Below are positions 33,805 through 45,687 of a DNA stretch of 64,000 nucleotides, piece by piece. The position numbers and the translations under genes were made by a program. The notes beneath the pieces were generated by a model. The model did not search any database and was not told the DNA's origin. It was given only the letters and a program-made list of their open reading frames with translations. How positions within the stretch are numbered: the stretch's first letter is position 1; each line of letters begins with the position of its first letter. Where the stretch lies: positions 899,510-963,509 of the forward strand of contig NC_029526.1 in assembly GCF_001577835.2 (NCBI RefSeq). Reading direction: 5' to 3'. Source of the stretch: Coturnix japonica. Lineage: Eukaryota > Chordata > Aves > Galliformes > Phasianidae.

Positions 33805-36800
33805 TCACGATATCCGCGGGGCCGACCTGTCATTGGTGACGGTCCTGCGCAGGCGCACGCCGCGCCGGATGGCCACCAGCATGTCTTCGGCCGGGGGGTC
33901 CATGGCGGCGGTGGGGGGCGGTACGGGGGTCTCCTCCAGTGCGGTGGGGAAGGGGAATTGGCCTTCTCCCAGAGCGTGGGCACCGGCCACCAGCTCGCCA
34001 ATCTTCTCTACCAAGCTGTGCCGGTTGGCAGCCAACTGCTGGTCCTCCTCTTCATCGGCGGCCATTGGATGTGCCGCGCCAGCGTAGACGGAGATCTCGG
34101 CCACGCCGCCACCCCAGGCAGCATTGGGGAGGCTCAAGCGTTTGGGTGACGCTTTGGCAAAATCCATTGGGTTGGGTGAGGCATCCTCGGCGTAAAACAC
34201 GCACTCCTCGCTGCCCACCCGCGCCGGACCGGCGTAGATGGGTGAATCGGGCACCGTTGGGGTCTTGACGGGGACAATGGGTGGGCGGATGGGGATGGGG
34301 CCGGCATTGGAGAGGGTACGGCGGACTGAGGGTTTGGTGGAAGGCGTGCGGCGGATGGTGGCCACCCCCGGGGTGCTGCCAGCTGGTAGGTTGGTGCCGC
34401 TGGGCAGCCCGGCAGTGGAGGCGGGCCGCTTGGTCTGGATCATACGGCGGTAGTTCTGGGCAATGTTGCTGTTGCGAGGGATGGTTGAGGATTTGTCGAA
34501 GTCGCTCTGAGGGTCGCACTCCACGTCGCCGTTCACTGAGTAGCAGTCGTAGTCAGAACCTGGGGATGAGGCAGGGTTAGCCAAGAAGGTGATAGGAGGC
34601 CTGATGAAGCTGTCAGGCCCAATTGCAGCCTTGAAACACCACTGTGGCCAGTCCCAAGCACTGCTGTCACAGCGTGGTCACTGCCAAACCTGACTGGCAC
34701 CACTGCAGGGCCAGCACAACCAGCCCCAATCAATACCGTCACAACATAACAGCATTCAAAGCCAGCCATGACTACTGCAGAGCAGTCACCACCAGCCTAA
34801 CACCATCACAACCAACACCAATGATCATCATCATGACATGACCACAGCCTGCCCTATGTGCTGATGCCACCAATGAGTAAAAGCAAAACCAACCCCACTG
34901 CAAGGTGACCACAGTGAGAGGTGTCACAGCATTACAGAATGGTTTGGGTTGGAAGAGACCATAAAGACCACCCAATTCCATCCCCATGCCATGAGCAGGG
35001 ACATCTCCCACGGATCAGATATCCAAAGCCCCATCCAATCTGGTCCTGAGCACCCCTAGGATTGGGGCACCCACAGCTTATCTGGACAGCCTGTGCCAAT
35101 GCCTCACCACCCTCTGAAATCCCCAACCAGCCCTAGCCATTGCCATCCCATAACTCAACCATCGCAACCAGGCCAAACCACCTCCACAAAAATGTGATTA
35201 CAAACTCAGTTGTGACCATCACAATTGGGCTCAACCATCCCACGATCAAAGCTAAACCCAAGTATCCCCATTGCAATGCCACCCCAACCACTCTGTCATC
35301 ACAACACATTCACAGTCAATCAAACCCCAACTGTCTCAGTGGTTCCTTGGCCTCCCTCCACACCACTTCATGCCATCCCAACCACTGGCCATCATCACCA
35401 CCATTACACCACACCATCACCCCCACACTATGATCAGTGCAACGTGCTGCTTCCTTTACCGCGTGCCATGACACTGCGCACACCAAGATCCCAACATGCA
35501 CATTCCAGTTTGCCCAGCACCAGCACTAAACCCACAGCCACAGCTTGATCCTACACCAGCTGTTCTCCATTGTGGCCACCAGTCCACAGTGTCCCACTCC
35601 AGGCTGTAATCCCAATGACAATGCAATGCACCCCACCCCTAAAACACAACCAAAACACCCCGTCCCATGCAGGGTCAGTGGGACTGATACACGCTCACTT
35701 GGGAAATGTGAAATGCTTTGCAATGGGAGTGGAATGACTGGGTGGGAGCAAGGCTACTGCTGTGGGCATATAAAAAGTGGAGAAAGCATCAGCTCAGTGC
35801 CCAAGGGTGTCAACGGCGCCATAGAAAGCCATCCCTGCCCCCTCCCACCCTCTGTGGGATGCCCCATTGAGTACCTTGGGAAGGGATGGTGTCCTCGGAG
35901 CAGGATGGGGTGGTGGTCTGCGTGCTGTAGCCACTGGAGTACTGCAGTGAGTCCCGGCTGCTCTTCTGGTGCTCCAGGCTCAGCCCCCGTGTCAGCACCA
36001 TGGCCAGGTCGCTGGCGGCAGGGGACACCTCCTCACCATGCTGTGGGGATGAGGGTTGTCAGCACCCTAAGGGATCCCTTGGACCCCACCACCCATCCCC
36101 ACGACTGCTACCTTGGCTGCAATAGTGGCTGGTGACATTCGGGGCCTGGGAGCATCCTCGCTGCCCATGACTGGGTACACGCTGCTGGCTGAGCCCATCT
36201 CGGCTTCCCGCAGGTGCTCCACACGGTCCTTTCGCCGCTGTAGGGTGCTGACCACGGGCTGGTCATAGGGGCTGGCCTTGGACCAATCCTACAAGCAACA
36301 AGGCAACAGTAGTGATTTGGGGGAAAAATGGGGTGTGGGGAATAGGGAGGCCTAAGTTGGGGAACCTTTTGGCACTTCATCCTTCAAGTTGGGGGTGGCA
36401 CCAGCCTGGGATGCTCTGCCCCATGGGGGAACTCCTCTTGGGGAGGAGAGGAAAAGGGGAATAATGAAGTCTCCACCATTTTGCTCTGGGAAATTGAGGA
36501 CTCACCGAGGTGGGGGAGCTGCACTCACTGACCGACTGGCACGTCTCTGAGGCCTCTGAGGATGCTGAGCTGGAGGACTTCTGTCATGTCCCACAGTCCA
36601 GGAACAGCAGAGAGTGCAGGAGGAGAGAACAGAGCTAGTGAGCTGATGCCATACAGCTGCACCTCTGGCAACATCAGCACCACCCGGGGGCCCTGGAGCA
36701 TGCTTGGTAGCAGGGAGGTTGCAGAGTGAGGGGAAAGTACTTTTCTGGGGATGCTACCAATCGGCTCATTAGAAGGTTGGGGCAATTTGGAAACAGTCTG

Positions 36801-39800
36801 TTTTCTGAACATGGGGCTGAGAACTGGTGGATCGTGCCCATTCTACCAATGGGAAAACTGAGGAACCCAGGATCATCATCCCCCTGTGTGCCCACTGTAC
36901 CTGGCTGGTGATATCTGAGGGCATCGGGGAGGGTGGTTTGGAGTAGGCAGCATCCTGGGAGATGAAGCCGGAGTCGTGTGAGGAGACGCTGGAGAGGCGC
37001 GTGCCGGTGCTGGCCGGCTGGGCCAGGCTGCGGTAGCGATAGGTGGAGCTGGGTGAGCAGGTCTGAGCCCCCCCGGGCCATGGGAGGCCACCCTTGGCAC
37101 TGCTGACGCTGCTGGGGGGGCACGCGGGGCGCGGGGTGAGGGGCAGCAGGAGGACAAAGGAAGGAAAGGACAGTTTGAGACACAGGTTTGGCACGTGTGT
37201 CCATGGGAACAGAGCAGGCAACGCATCCCCATCATCCCAGTCAGGGACAGAGCATGGCTGGGGAAATGAGGAATGAGGGTGTCACCCCAGGGATGGGGAC
37301 AGGGGACATGCTGGTGAGCCCCATGCACCCTACATCTTCCCCAAAACCCAGGGAGGGGGCATGCACTTGGCCACCCAACCCATCCCCGTATCACCCACTG
37401 TTACTGCCCCATCCCCATTCTTCTCCCTGCCCCAAGCCCAGATCCTCTGTGCTACTGGGGGACCCAAGGGCCACCATTTGTCTCCAGGGTGAAGGACGCA
37501 CCTGCACATGCTCGATTTGCGGGAGCTGGAGCTGCTGGGTGACGATGGAGGGGTCTGGTAGGACCAACTGTAGTCAGAGCCCTTCAGGTCCTTGATTACC
37601 TGCGGCAAGGAGGGGTTGGAGCCCCCCAGGTTGCATTTGCCCCCCATAACCCCAAGGCCCTCACACACTGACCTGCTCGCTGGCAGGAGGCAGCTTGTGG
37701 GGCTCGGCAGTGAGCACCACCAGGTCGTCGATGATGCCCTGCAGGTGGGTGATCTCCCCCAGCATGGTGAGCTCCCCATTCTGCAGCCAGACAAGTGAGA
37801 CAGCGTCAGCTCCCCCAGGTGACATGGGGACCCCAGAACCCCTGCGGGACCCCCGGACTCACCACCACGGGCTGCAGGAAGGTGATGAAGGTGCAGAAGC
37901 GGCCCCGCTCCTCAATGAGCGCCTTGCGCACCGCCTGCTTCTCCGTCTCCTCCAGCAACAGGTACATGTCATTGACGTCCTGCAGCGCGTTGTCCAGCTG
38001 GGGCTGCAGGTCCCCTTTCCCTGCAGGGGATGTGGTGACATCAGCCCCATATCTCCATGGATAAGCCCCTATTGAGCTGCGGATGGATGGGGTGCTGTCC
38101 CCATGGATAGGGATGTCACCAAGGGGCCGTGAGCTGAGCTAGGCTAAAAGCAGGGCTGGATGGACGGACAGACAGACGGACAGCCCTCAGCAAAGGGGGA
38201 AACCTGGGGATGGGGTAGGGTTTGGCTTCACCCAGTCCCAAGGGGAGACACAGATAAGGAAGCAGAGAGGGGCTGGGGTGGGGGCAGCACTTCACTTACC
38301 CAGCAGCTCTGCGGGAAGGATGTGGAGGGGAAGAAAAGAGAAGGAGACAGAGAGAGAACGTGTGAAACGACAGCCAAGGTTCCCCCACACCCCCATCCCA
38401 AACCCTCACCCAGCTGACCCTTACGAGCCTTCTTCTGCAGCTTGAGTGTGTCAGAGGATTTCTTCTTGATCTCGTGGCGGGCTCGCTTGTACTCTGTGGG
38501 TACAGGGCACTTGTGATGGGTTGGGACCCGAGCACCCCTCCTGGCACAGATCTGTCCTATCCAGTCCCATCCAATCCCATTCCATCCCATCCCTTCATGT
38601 CTCTTTTCATTCCATCCCATTATGTCCATTCTATTCCATTCCATCCTCTCCCACCCCATTTCATTCCATTTAATCCTATCCCATCTCATCTCATTATGTC
38701 CCATTCCATTCCTTCCCATCTCATTCCATCCCATCCCATCATGTCTCAATCCATTTCATTCCATTCCATTCCATCCAATCCCATGCCATTACTTCTCATT
38801 CCATTCCATCCTATACTGTCCCCTCCTATCACATCCCATCCCATTCCATTCCATTCCATTCCATTCCATTCCATTCCATTCCATTCCATTCCATTCCATC
38901 CTATCATGTCCCATCCCATTCCATCACTTCCCATTCCACTCCATCCTAGACCATTCCCTCCCATCGTGTCCCACTCCATTCCATTCCATTCCATTCCATT
39001 CCACTCCATTCCATTCCTTCCCATCTCATTCCATCCCAACCCACCATGTCTCATTCTCTTCCATCCTATCCCATCCCATCATGTCCATTTCATTCCATTC
39101 CATTCCATCCAATCCTATGCCATTACTTCTCATTCCATTCCATCCTATACTGTCCCCTTCCATCACATCCCATTCCATTCCATCCTATCATATCATGACC
39201 CATCCCATTCCATCACTTCCCATTCCACTCCATCCTATACCATTCCCTCCCATCGTGTCCCACCATTCCATTCCATTCCATTCCATTCCATTCCATTCCA
39301 TTCCATTCCATTCCATTCCATTCCATTCCATTCCATTTTCTTCCCATCCCACCATGTCCCATTTCATCCCATTCTGTTCCATTCCATTCTATTCCATCCC
39401 ATCCAATCCTGTTCCATTCTGTCCCATCTGAACTCATCCACCCCTCTTGTCCCATCCCATCCCATCCCATCCCATCCCATCCCATCCCATCCCATCCCAT
39501 CCCATCCCATCCCATCCCAACCTTTCGCATGGTCCTTGTCCAACTGGTTGGCAGTTTTCTTCCAGTCCTCGATCCTGTCCTGCAAAGGGTTGATCAGGCT
39601 CTCCATCAGGGCACTGGGACAGGGGGGAAAAAAGAAAGAACAGGAGATGGAGTGGGAGAGGAGCAGGGCGAAGGCTGAGCCCGGCCTCCTGGTGTCCCCA
39701 ATGCCGGCACCTACTTGGTGAACTGCCGGAGCTTGGCCTCGATGCTGCGGTGCCGCATGCACATGCGGGTCAGCGCGGAGCCGATGTCCCTCGTGGCCCC

Positions 39801-42800
39801 TGGGGGAAAGCGCAGGGATGGGGACGGCCCCGTTTGGGCGCCGGGGAGGGGACAGGATGGGGGTGGGCGGCGTTTTCCCAGGCTAAACCCGCTAAATGAA
39901 TGGATGGACGGCCCCTCGATAATTAACTCAGCAACGCGCGTCGCTGCAAACTCGCCCCTAATTTGTCCCCCGAATGATGGGTGGGACGCGTTCACTCTGA
40001 AGCCTAAGGACGGCCACGCGGTGGCACTGCTGCAAACCCCGGGACCCGGTGGCCAGCAGCGATCCCATCCCGCAGGCCGGGGAGTCTCTGCCCCCAAAGC
40101 CCCAAGCGGAGTCCCCCAGGGCAGCCAGGGGTTCCGCAGAGCCCCCGGCACAGCCCTCAGCCCCCACACGCAGGGCATCCCTTAATCCTCCTCCCGGCGC
40201 TCCTCCTGTCTCTAATCCGATTCCACACCCCCACGGGAAGGGACAACCTCCATCCCCACGTCCTCAGCCAGCAGTGGGGCATTACAGCCTTCATCCCACC
40301 GCAGCGGGATTGACCCAAACCCCGTCTCCTGCCACCCCCCAGTGCCCTAATCCCCCCAGTGCAGTGGGCCACTGGGTTTGGAGACAAATCTGCTTGTGGC
40401 TCAAGCTGCTGCCTTCCTCCTTCTCCTCCTCCTCCTCCTCTTCCCTCACGGCTCCAGATGGCCCTGGATGCCGCCAGTCTGCAAAACAGCCCCGGACCAT
40501 CTGCTTGGCACAGCCAAGCGGTGACACGCGGCGCCTGCGCGGGGACACACTGCTCGGGGGGACACCACAACCCCACATCTCACAGGGAGGGGGGACGAGC
40601 ACTTTGTCACACTGGGGGATGTTCCACCACATGGGGACATCCTACGTGGGGACATCCTACGTGGGGACATCCTATGCAGGGGCATCCTATGCAGGGGACA
40701 CCGGCCACCCTACCTCGAGTGTTGGTGGCCATGTCAGCCACTTTCTGGAAGGCATCAAGGAAGGCGACCGCAGCCAGCACCGTGGTCCTGCAGGGAGAGG
40801 GACGCCGACCTCAGCACTGCTGTCACCCCGTGGCTATGGGGACAGTGCCAGCAGGGTGCCGGTGGCATCACCCCGGCTGCTCACCTGAGCTGGGAGTGCA
40901 GCTTGGTGGCCTTCGAGTTGAAGTCCTCCCAGATGGGGTAAGAGCTCTGCAAGAGGGGAAGGCAGTGGTGAGACCCCGAGCTTCGGGCAGAGCCACAAGC
41001 TGCCCCCATGGGGTGGCATCTCTGATGGTTCATAAAGGCTGAGCACAGCCCCTTCCCTCCACCACCCTCATCCCTCCTGGTTTGCCCCGTTCCAGTCTCA
41101 GTGAAGTCTTCATCTCAGGAGTGGAGGAAGCAGAAGGAACAGGGACAGGTTGCTGGTGCTGGGGAACCATCCCAGCAAAACCAGTCCCAGCATCCACTCG
41201 GTGAGGCCATCCCAGTGCCACTGTCACGAGGAGGAGCAGTCCCGGTGGGGTCCCATACTGGTCCCAGTAAGGCCATCCCAGTGCCACCATCCACAGAAGC
41301 CAGTCCCAGTGTCCTCCTGGTGAGGTCAATCCTGGTTCCACCTCGGTGAGACCATCCAGCGCCATGCAGCAGGTCCTGGTTCCAGCCCAGTGTCACCACC
41401 CCAGCGGTGCCATCCTGGTGCCACCATCTCAGTGAGGCCGGTCCCAGTGCTGCCATCCAGGCAAAGCCATCCCGCTGTCCTGGTGAGGCCGGTCCCACTG
41501 CCACCACCTGATGGCAGCGTTGGGGCTTGCAAAGAGCCTGGAGGTGAGCCTTGGTGGCACCTCTGTCTCCATTGGGGACAGTCATTGCGGGTGGGGAGCA
41601 GAGCTGATCCAGCAGTGTTTTGGAGGCTACAGAAGTCCCATGTCCATAATGAAGACATCTTGGTGTGTGACATCTCTCCGGCTGCTTCTGGTAGGCCCAT
41701 GGGAACAGCCATCATGGCTGGGGACCACAGCCCCATGCCCACATCCCAGGGCCACCTCTGTGCCTCATCCACCAGGCACACCGCCATCCCTGTGACACCG
41801 GGACAGGGGTGAGGATGATGGAGACAAGGTCAACATTGGGGACAAGGACATGCCAAGGTCACCTGGGGACGCTGCACAGCGGGGCAGAAACCCAGAGACC
41901 ATCACGTGGCTCCTCCTTGAAGCCACCAACGGGTGCCAAAAAGCCACTGATGTCCCCAGAGCCACCAAGACGAGATCCCTTTGCCTTGGCCCCACGTGGG
42001 AGCATTGCTGTGTTCAAATATCAGCTGCAATTATCCATCCCCATCCCATGGCCACCGGGACCCCACGTGGTGACAACACTGGGGACGGGGTTGCAGCACC
42101 CATAGGGCCCTATGGTGCCTGGTGTGAGCAGAGCTGATGTTGTACCACGTTGTCTTTCTTTTTCCTTCCCTTTTTTTCATCCTTTTCCACCCAAAGGAAA
42201 ATCAATCACCCATCCTAGGGATGAATCCAGCTCACTGTCGTGGTGAGGGGCTCCTGGCTTCATCCTCATGGGGTTGGGGTCCCTACTGTCACCAGCACAG
42301 GGATGGTGGCTGCAGGCTGGTTAAGCCCATTAATAGAATGGGGAAACTGAGGCACGGGGCACTCCTACCTCCATGCTCAGAGCTCAGGCTGAACCAAGGA
42401 CTCCAAACACCTCTCTGCCCCATAACGATCACCCCATCACCCTTTAATAATAATAATAATGGGATTTCCTCCCTCGGGAGCTACCTCTCCCACCTCCCCC
42501 CTCCCCAACCACAACCGGCCCCCGAAGGGTTAATCCCTTTCTCAGTGAAGCTTTTATTTATTTATTTCTTTTTATCCCCCCCCCTCCCCTGCTCTGGCAA
42601 TGACAGCATTGTCTGGCCGGGCTGCAGCCAGGAGCTGAGCAGGAGGAAGAGGAGGAGGAGGACGCAGCGGCTCTGCCTCCGGGAGCTGCAGCCCAACGTG
42701 GGGGGCACCTCCGGACCCACTAAGCTCAGCCCTCTGAAGCCCGACCGACACCCCCCCCTCCCCCCTCCCAATGGAGCCTGTGGCCAAAAACGTTTGGAAA

Positions 42801-43552
42801 AGATAAAAAATATAGAAAAATAACCCTTTTTTTACCCCTCATCCCCCTCTCCCCCCCAACGCCCAGCAGTAAAACGGGATGGGGGAACCAGACGGGGGGG
42901 GGGTGAACCTTTGTGCTCCCCTCGGTGCGGTGAATGCCGTGGGGGGCTGAGGGGCTCCGGTAACCGAACCGGGGCTGATGTCGGAGTCCCGGTGCCCCGG
43001 ATGGAGCTCCGGTCACAGATCCGGGGCTGATATCGGGATCCGCGTTCCCGGTTCGGAGCTCCAGGTGCCGACTTAGAGCTTCGTTAGCCCGGTCTGGGGC
43101 TCCGGGTGCCGCTATGGAGCTCCGGTACCGATCCAGGGCTGATGTCGGGGCTCCGAGTGCTCGGTTTGGGACTCCGGTACCGATCTAGGGCTCCGGTGCC
43201 CGGTTCGGAGCTTTGGATGCCCAGTTTGGGGCTCCTGGTGCCCGGTATGGAGCTCCGGTAACCGATCCGGGGCTGATATCGGAGCTTCGGTTCTCGGTTT
43301 AGAGCTCCGCTAATCCGGTCTGGGGTTCCGGTACCGATCCGGTGCTGATGTCTGGGCTCAGGCTGCCGCCCGGTGCCGGATCGCGACTCCCGGTGCTCTC
43401 CCCGTGCCCGCCGCCCCCCGGTAAGGACGGGAAGCGCTGCCCGGGGACCGTCGGGTGCGGAATGTGGGGTGTGGGGGCCCTACCTTCATGTCGTTAATGA
43501 TGGCCTGGAAGAGCCCACCGAGGGCTCCGCACTCCTTCTCCGCCGTCTCCAT
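33805..43552 (-). CDS. MTSS2: MTSS2 (MTSS1L/ABBA), I-BAR and WH2 actin regulator
   Basis: Bends plasma membrane outward and binds actin at cell protrusions. Exons: 43484-43552, 40885-40946, 40714-40787, 39715-39799, 39522-39613, 38419-38493, 38300-38308 (microexon), 37863-38020, 37673-37780, 37502-37599, 36901-37111, 36506-36580, 36112-36288, 35875-36040 and 33805-34559 (TGA). They total 2214 nt, 737 residues (human about 747). Residues 1-244 (first nine exons) form the I-BAR domain, starting METAEKECGALGGLFQAI. A Ser/Pro-rich middle follows, including SDYSWSYQTPPSSPSSSSSR and SSVSSHDSGFISQD. Near 709-728 is the WH2 motif AEDMLVAIRRGVRLRRT. All junctions are GT-AG and in phase. The 37111 acceptor is a tandem CAGCAG, so one serine may be optional. 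The first intron is 2.5 kb. Confidence 0.97.
34590..35500. repeat. degenerate ACCATCACAACC-rich low-complexity sequence
   Basis: The MTSS2 intron 34560-35874 is filled with loosely repeated CCA/ACC/ATCAC words (for example 34770-34830 and 35150-35430), split by a CR1 copy. No exon or RNA gene is seen. Confidence 0.6.
34925..35125 (-). repeat. CR1 LINE fragment, about 200 bp
   Basis: Reverse-complement CR1: ACAGAATGGTTTGGGTTGGA, then GAGCAGGGACATCTCCCAC, CCAATCTGGTCCTGAGCACC and GCCTGTGCCAATGCCTCACC in the expected order. It lies in the last MTSS2 intron. Confidence 0.95.
38300..38308 (-). other. MTSS2: 9-nt MTSS2 microexon
   Basis: AGCTGCTGG on the transcript, flanked by a strong polypyrimidine tract with CAG before it and GTAAGTG after it. 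It joins the G left over from the exon ending at 38419 to give Glu-Leu-Leu-Gly, as in the human ELLGKGDLQ segment. A second donor nine bases further on (exon end 38410) would instead add GQLG without the microexon, in the same frame. Confidence 0.8.
38550..39518. repeat. (CCATT)n/(CCCAT)n pentanucleotide satellite in MTSS2 intron 5
   Basis: Nearly the whole 1028-bp intron 38494-39521 is pentamer repeat. The purest runs are CCATT at 38841-38898 (11-12 copies) and 39264-39336 (14-15 copies), and CCCAT at 39451-39518 (about 13 copies). On the MTSS2 transcript these read UGGAA and UGGGA. The array reaches to within a few bases of the exon 5 donor. Confidence 0.97.
40640..40699. repeat. 15-bp tandem repeat, four copies
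   Basis: CATCCTACGTGGGGA twice, then two variants with CATCCTATGCAGGGG, immediately beside the MTSS2 exon 40714-40787. Confidence 0.85.
41160..41520. repeat. degenerate GAGGCCATCCCAGTGCCACC minisatellite
   Basis: Loose tandem units of roughly 40 bp carrying GTGAGGCCATCCCAGTGCC and CAGTCCCAGT words, in the first MTSS2 intron. The rest of that intron up to about 42950 shows no gene. AAT and TTTA microsatellites occur near 42447 and 42555. Confidence 0.75.
42950..43375. repeat. CpG-rich GGAGCTCCGGTACCGATCCG minisatellite
   Basis: Repeated GATCCGGGGCTGATRTCGG, GGAGCTCCGGTACCGAT and CCGGTTYGGAGCTC words in degenerate tandem order. The array lies directly downstream of MTSS2 exon 1 on the transcript and is continuous with the promoter CpG island, with most CpGs intact. 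Confidence 0.85.
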
Positions 43553-43870
43553 CGCTGCGGCAGCCCCGGGGCGGGCGGCGCCGCCGGGGGAGGCCTCGTC
43601 GGGGCCAGGCTCAGCGGCGGGGGGCGGCGGGGGGGTCGGGGCGGCGGCGGCGGCGTGGAGGGGCCGGGAAGGGCATCGCCTCCGGGGGCACCCGCCGGGC
43701 TCAGCGGGCCCCGACGGCGGAGGAACGGAGAGGAACGGACGGGAGAGCGGAGAGCTGAGCTGAGCTCGGAGCCCGGGGCGGCGGCGGAGCGGGGCGGAGA
43801 GGGGCGGGATCTGCGGCGGCACATGCGCTGCCCGGGGTCTGGGGGAAGGGGAAAGGGGGGTGGGGTGGGT
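43376..43870 (-). promoter_or_regulatory. MTSS2: MTSS2 promoter CpG island and 5' UTR
   Basis: A dense CpG stretch with GGCGG boxes around the first coding exon (43484-43552), running about 300 bp upstream of the ATG. No TATA box is evident; the transcription start was not fixed. Confidence 0.8.
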
Positions 43871-45225
43871 TTGGGGATGCTGAGGGTTTGGGGAAGGAGG
43901 GGGGAGAGGAGGGGAGGGTGCACCCGAGGGATGCGGGGTGTCTTGGGCAGAGAGTGGGGTTGGTTGCTTAGGGAATACACACCCGAGGGATGCTCGGGGG
44001 TGCAGGTTTGGGGGAGACACGGGGGTGCCCCAAGGGCAGAGCATCGGGGTGTGGAGCAGCCCGGTAAAGCAGCTGCGGGGATGCAGCATCTGGGGCCAAG
44101 GATGGGGGGAGACGGGGACGGCGATGCTTGGGGGTATGAAGGATGGGGGGTGCAGGGGGTGCTCGGGGGGTGGCACCCTGCGCTGCCGGGGGGGGCTGGG
44201 TCTCACAGGGATGCTTGGGGGATGCCAAGGGTGGGGGTACAAGGGGCTGCTCTGGGATGCTCCAAGGGCAGGGCTGCACTGCATGGAGACCCCGGGAGCA
44301 GCTGTGGGGTTGCTTTGGGTGCAGCACTGGGACCAAAACTGGGCACAGGAACCCAAGGGGTGCTTTGGGGATGCTAGGGGGACAGCTGGGGCTCTGTAGG
44401 GCAGCCCTCAACCCTATCTTGGGGTCTCCTGAGATGCAACCCAGTCACAACATGCAGCCACTGATCCTATTACCACGAAGCCACCACCCCAATGTCCCAG
44501 TGTCTCCGCACTGCTCCTCTGCATTGCCCAGCAATGGGCAAGAGCCATCCATTAGGGCTGGAATTTCTCCCCGTAGAGCTGTCCCTTTGGGGGTGGTGGT
44601 GGCAGGGGACACACGGCAGCATCCCAATGTCCCTTCCACACCCCAAGCAGAGGCAGAGAGCTGGAGGAATCCCGCTGCCCCATCCTGGAGGGAAGGCTTT
44701 TTAAGTTAACCCGCCATGACCGGGTTTGGAAAGCCCTGTCCCGGGAATGCCAGGAATGTTGTGATCCCATCCAAAGCAGCTCAGAGCTGGGCTGCCTGGA
44801 GAACCTGCTGCCAGAGCCATAAACAGGCTGGGGGCCATAAAAGCCCTCTGCATTCCTCCAGCCCCCCTCCCTGAGATCAGGTGAGGGCCCAAAACACTTT
44901 GGGTTTGGCGGGGGGAGGGATGGGAATGCAGATAAGACCCCAAAACGCAGCCACCTGCTGCACGGTCCATGGGTGCTGGCTTCACCCCGGCTGTTTTGGG
45001 GCCAGGAAAATGCCTGTCACTGTGGCCGGGAAGAATTCCTGCTGCTTTTTCCCACTTGGGGTGGAGAAACATTGGGAGGGGTCCAGCCTAAGGGCCAGCG
45101 TGGCAGGGCCGCAGCAGGGACCCCTAGGGAGGATTCTGGATTCTGGGCCTGAGTGGGTCTGGTTGGGAGCCCCAACCCTACAAGGATGGAGCAGCGTGGG
45201 GTTAAGCACAACACTGGGGCTGCTC
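43871..45225. other. MTSS2 / VAC14 intergenic region
   Basis: G-rich degenerate sequence with GGGGATGC words fills about 43860-44400. The remainder to the VAC14 3' end is unique sequence with no gene. Three TEAD-type GGAATG cores lie at 44744, 44753 and (reverse) 44851, just upstream of the MTSS2 island. Confidence 0.6.
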
Positions 45226-45237
45226 TGCATCGTTCTT

Positions 45238-45243
45238 TTTATT
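45238..45243 (-). terminator. VAC14 polyadenylation signal
   Basis: TTTATT on plus (AATAAA on the transcript) lies 445 bases after the VAC14 stop codon, giving a 3' UTR of about 460 nt. Confidence 0.8.
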
Positions 45244-45687
45244 TGATGGCAGGGAGCTTAGGATAGGAACAAAGGGATGTGTAGAGCAAGGGCTCTCCTC
45301 CACCCGGAACTGGGATGAGGCTGAGCCTCTGGCTAAGAAAGGGGGGCTCGGGATGCTGCCCTGCTCCCCTCCCAGTGGGGAGGACCCACTTTGCTCCCTC
45401 CTTCCCTTCCCCGTGCCTTTCTTCCCCTCCGGTCCCTCTGGCAGGAGGCCGGGCTCTCAGCTGACGGTCACGGGGAAGGCATTAGCGAAGCAAAGTCTGC
45501 TCACCCTATACTGCTCACCGTGCCTTCCCTGCTCCCTCTTCCTCCCGCAGCTTTCAAGCACGACGCCGGGCACAGCCTGGGGTCCCCTGTACAGACACAG
45601 AGGGAAAAACCCCTCACCCCTCTGCCCTAAAAGCACCGGCGTCTCCGCTGTCCCCGTGCCCTGGTCCGTGTCCCCTGGTCCCCATGC

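Noticed and set aside
38474-39721. A 415-codon open frame on plus rich in Ile-Pro-Phe-His-Ser
   Set aside because: It is the translation of the CCATT/CCCAT satellite in an MTSS2 intron and runs antisense across two MTSS2 exons.
43358-44377. Open frames of 332-334 codons on both strands at the MTSS2 promoter
   Set aside because: They mirror each other over the CpG island and G-rich repeat; the only real coding there is the 23-codon MTSS2 exon 1.
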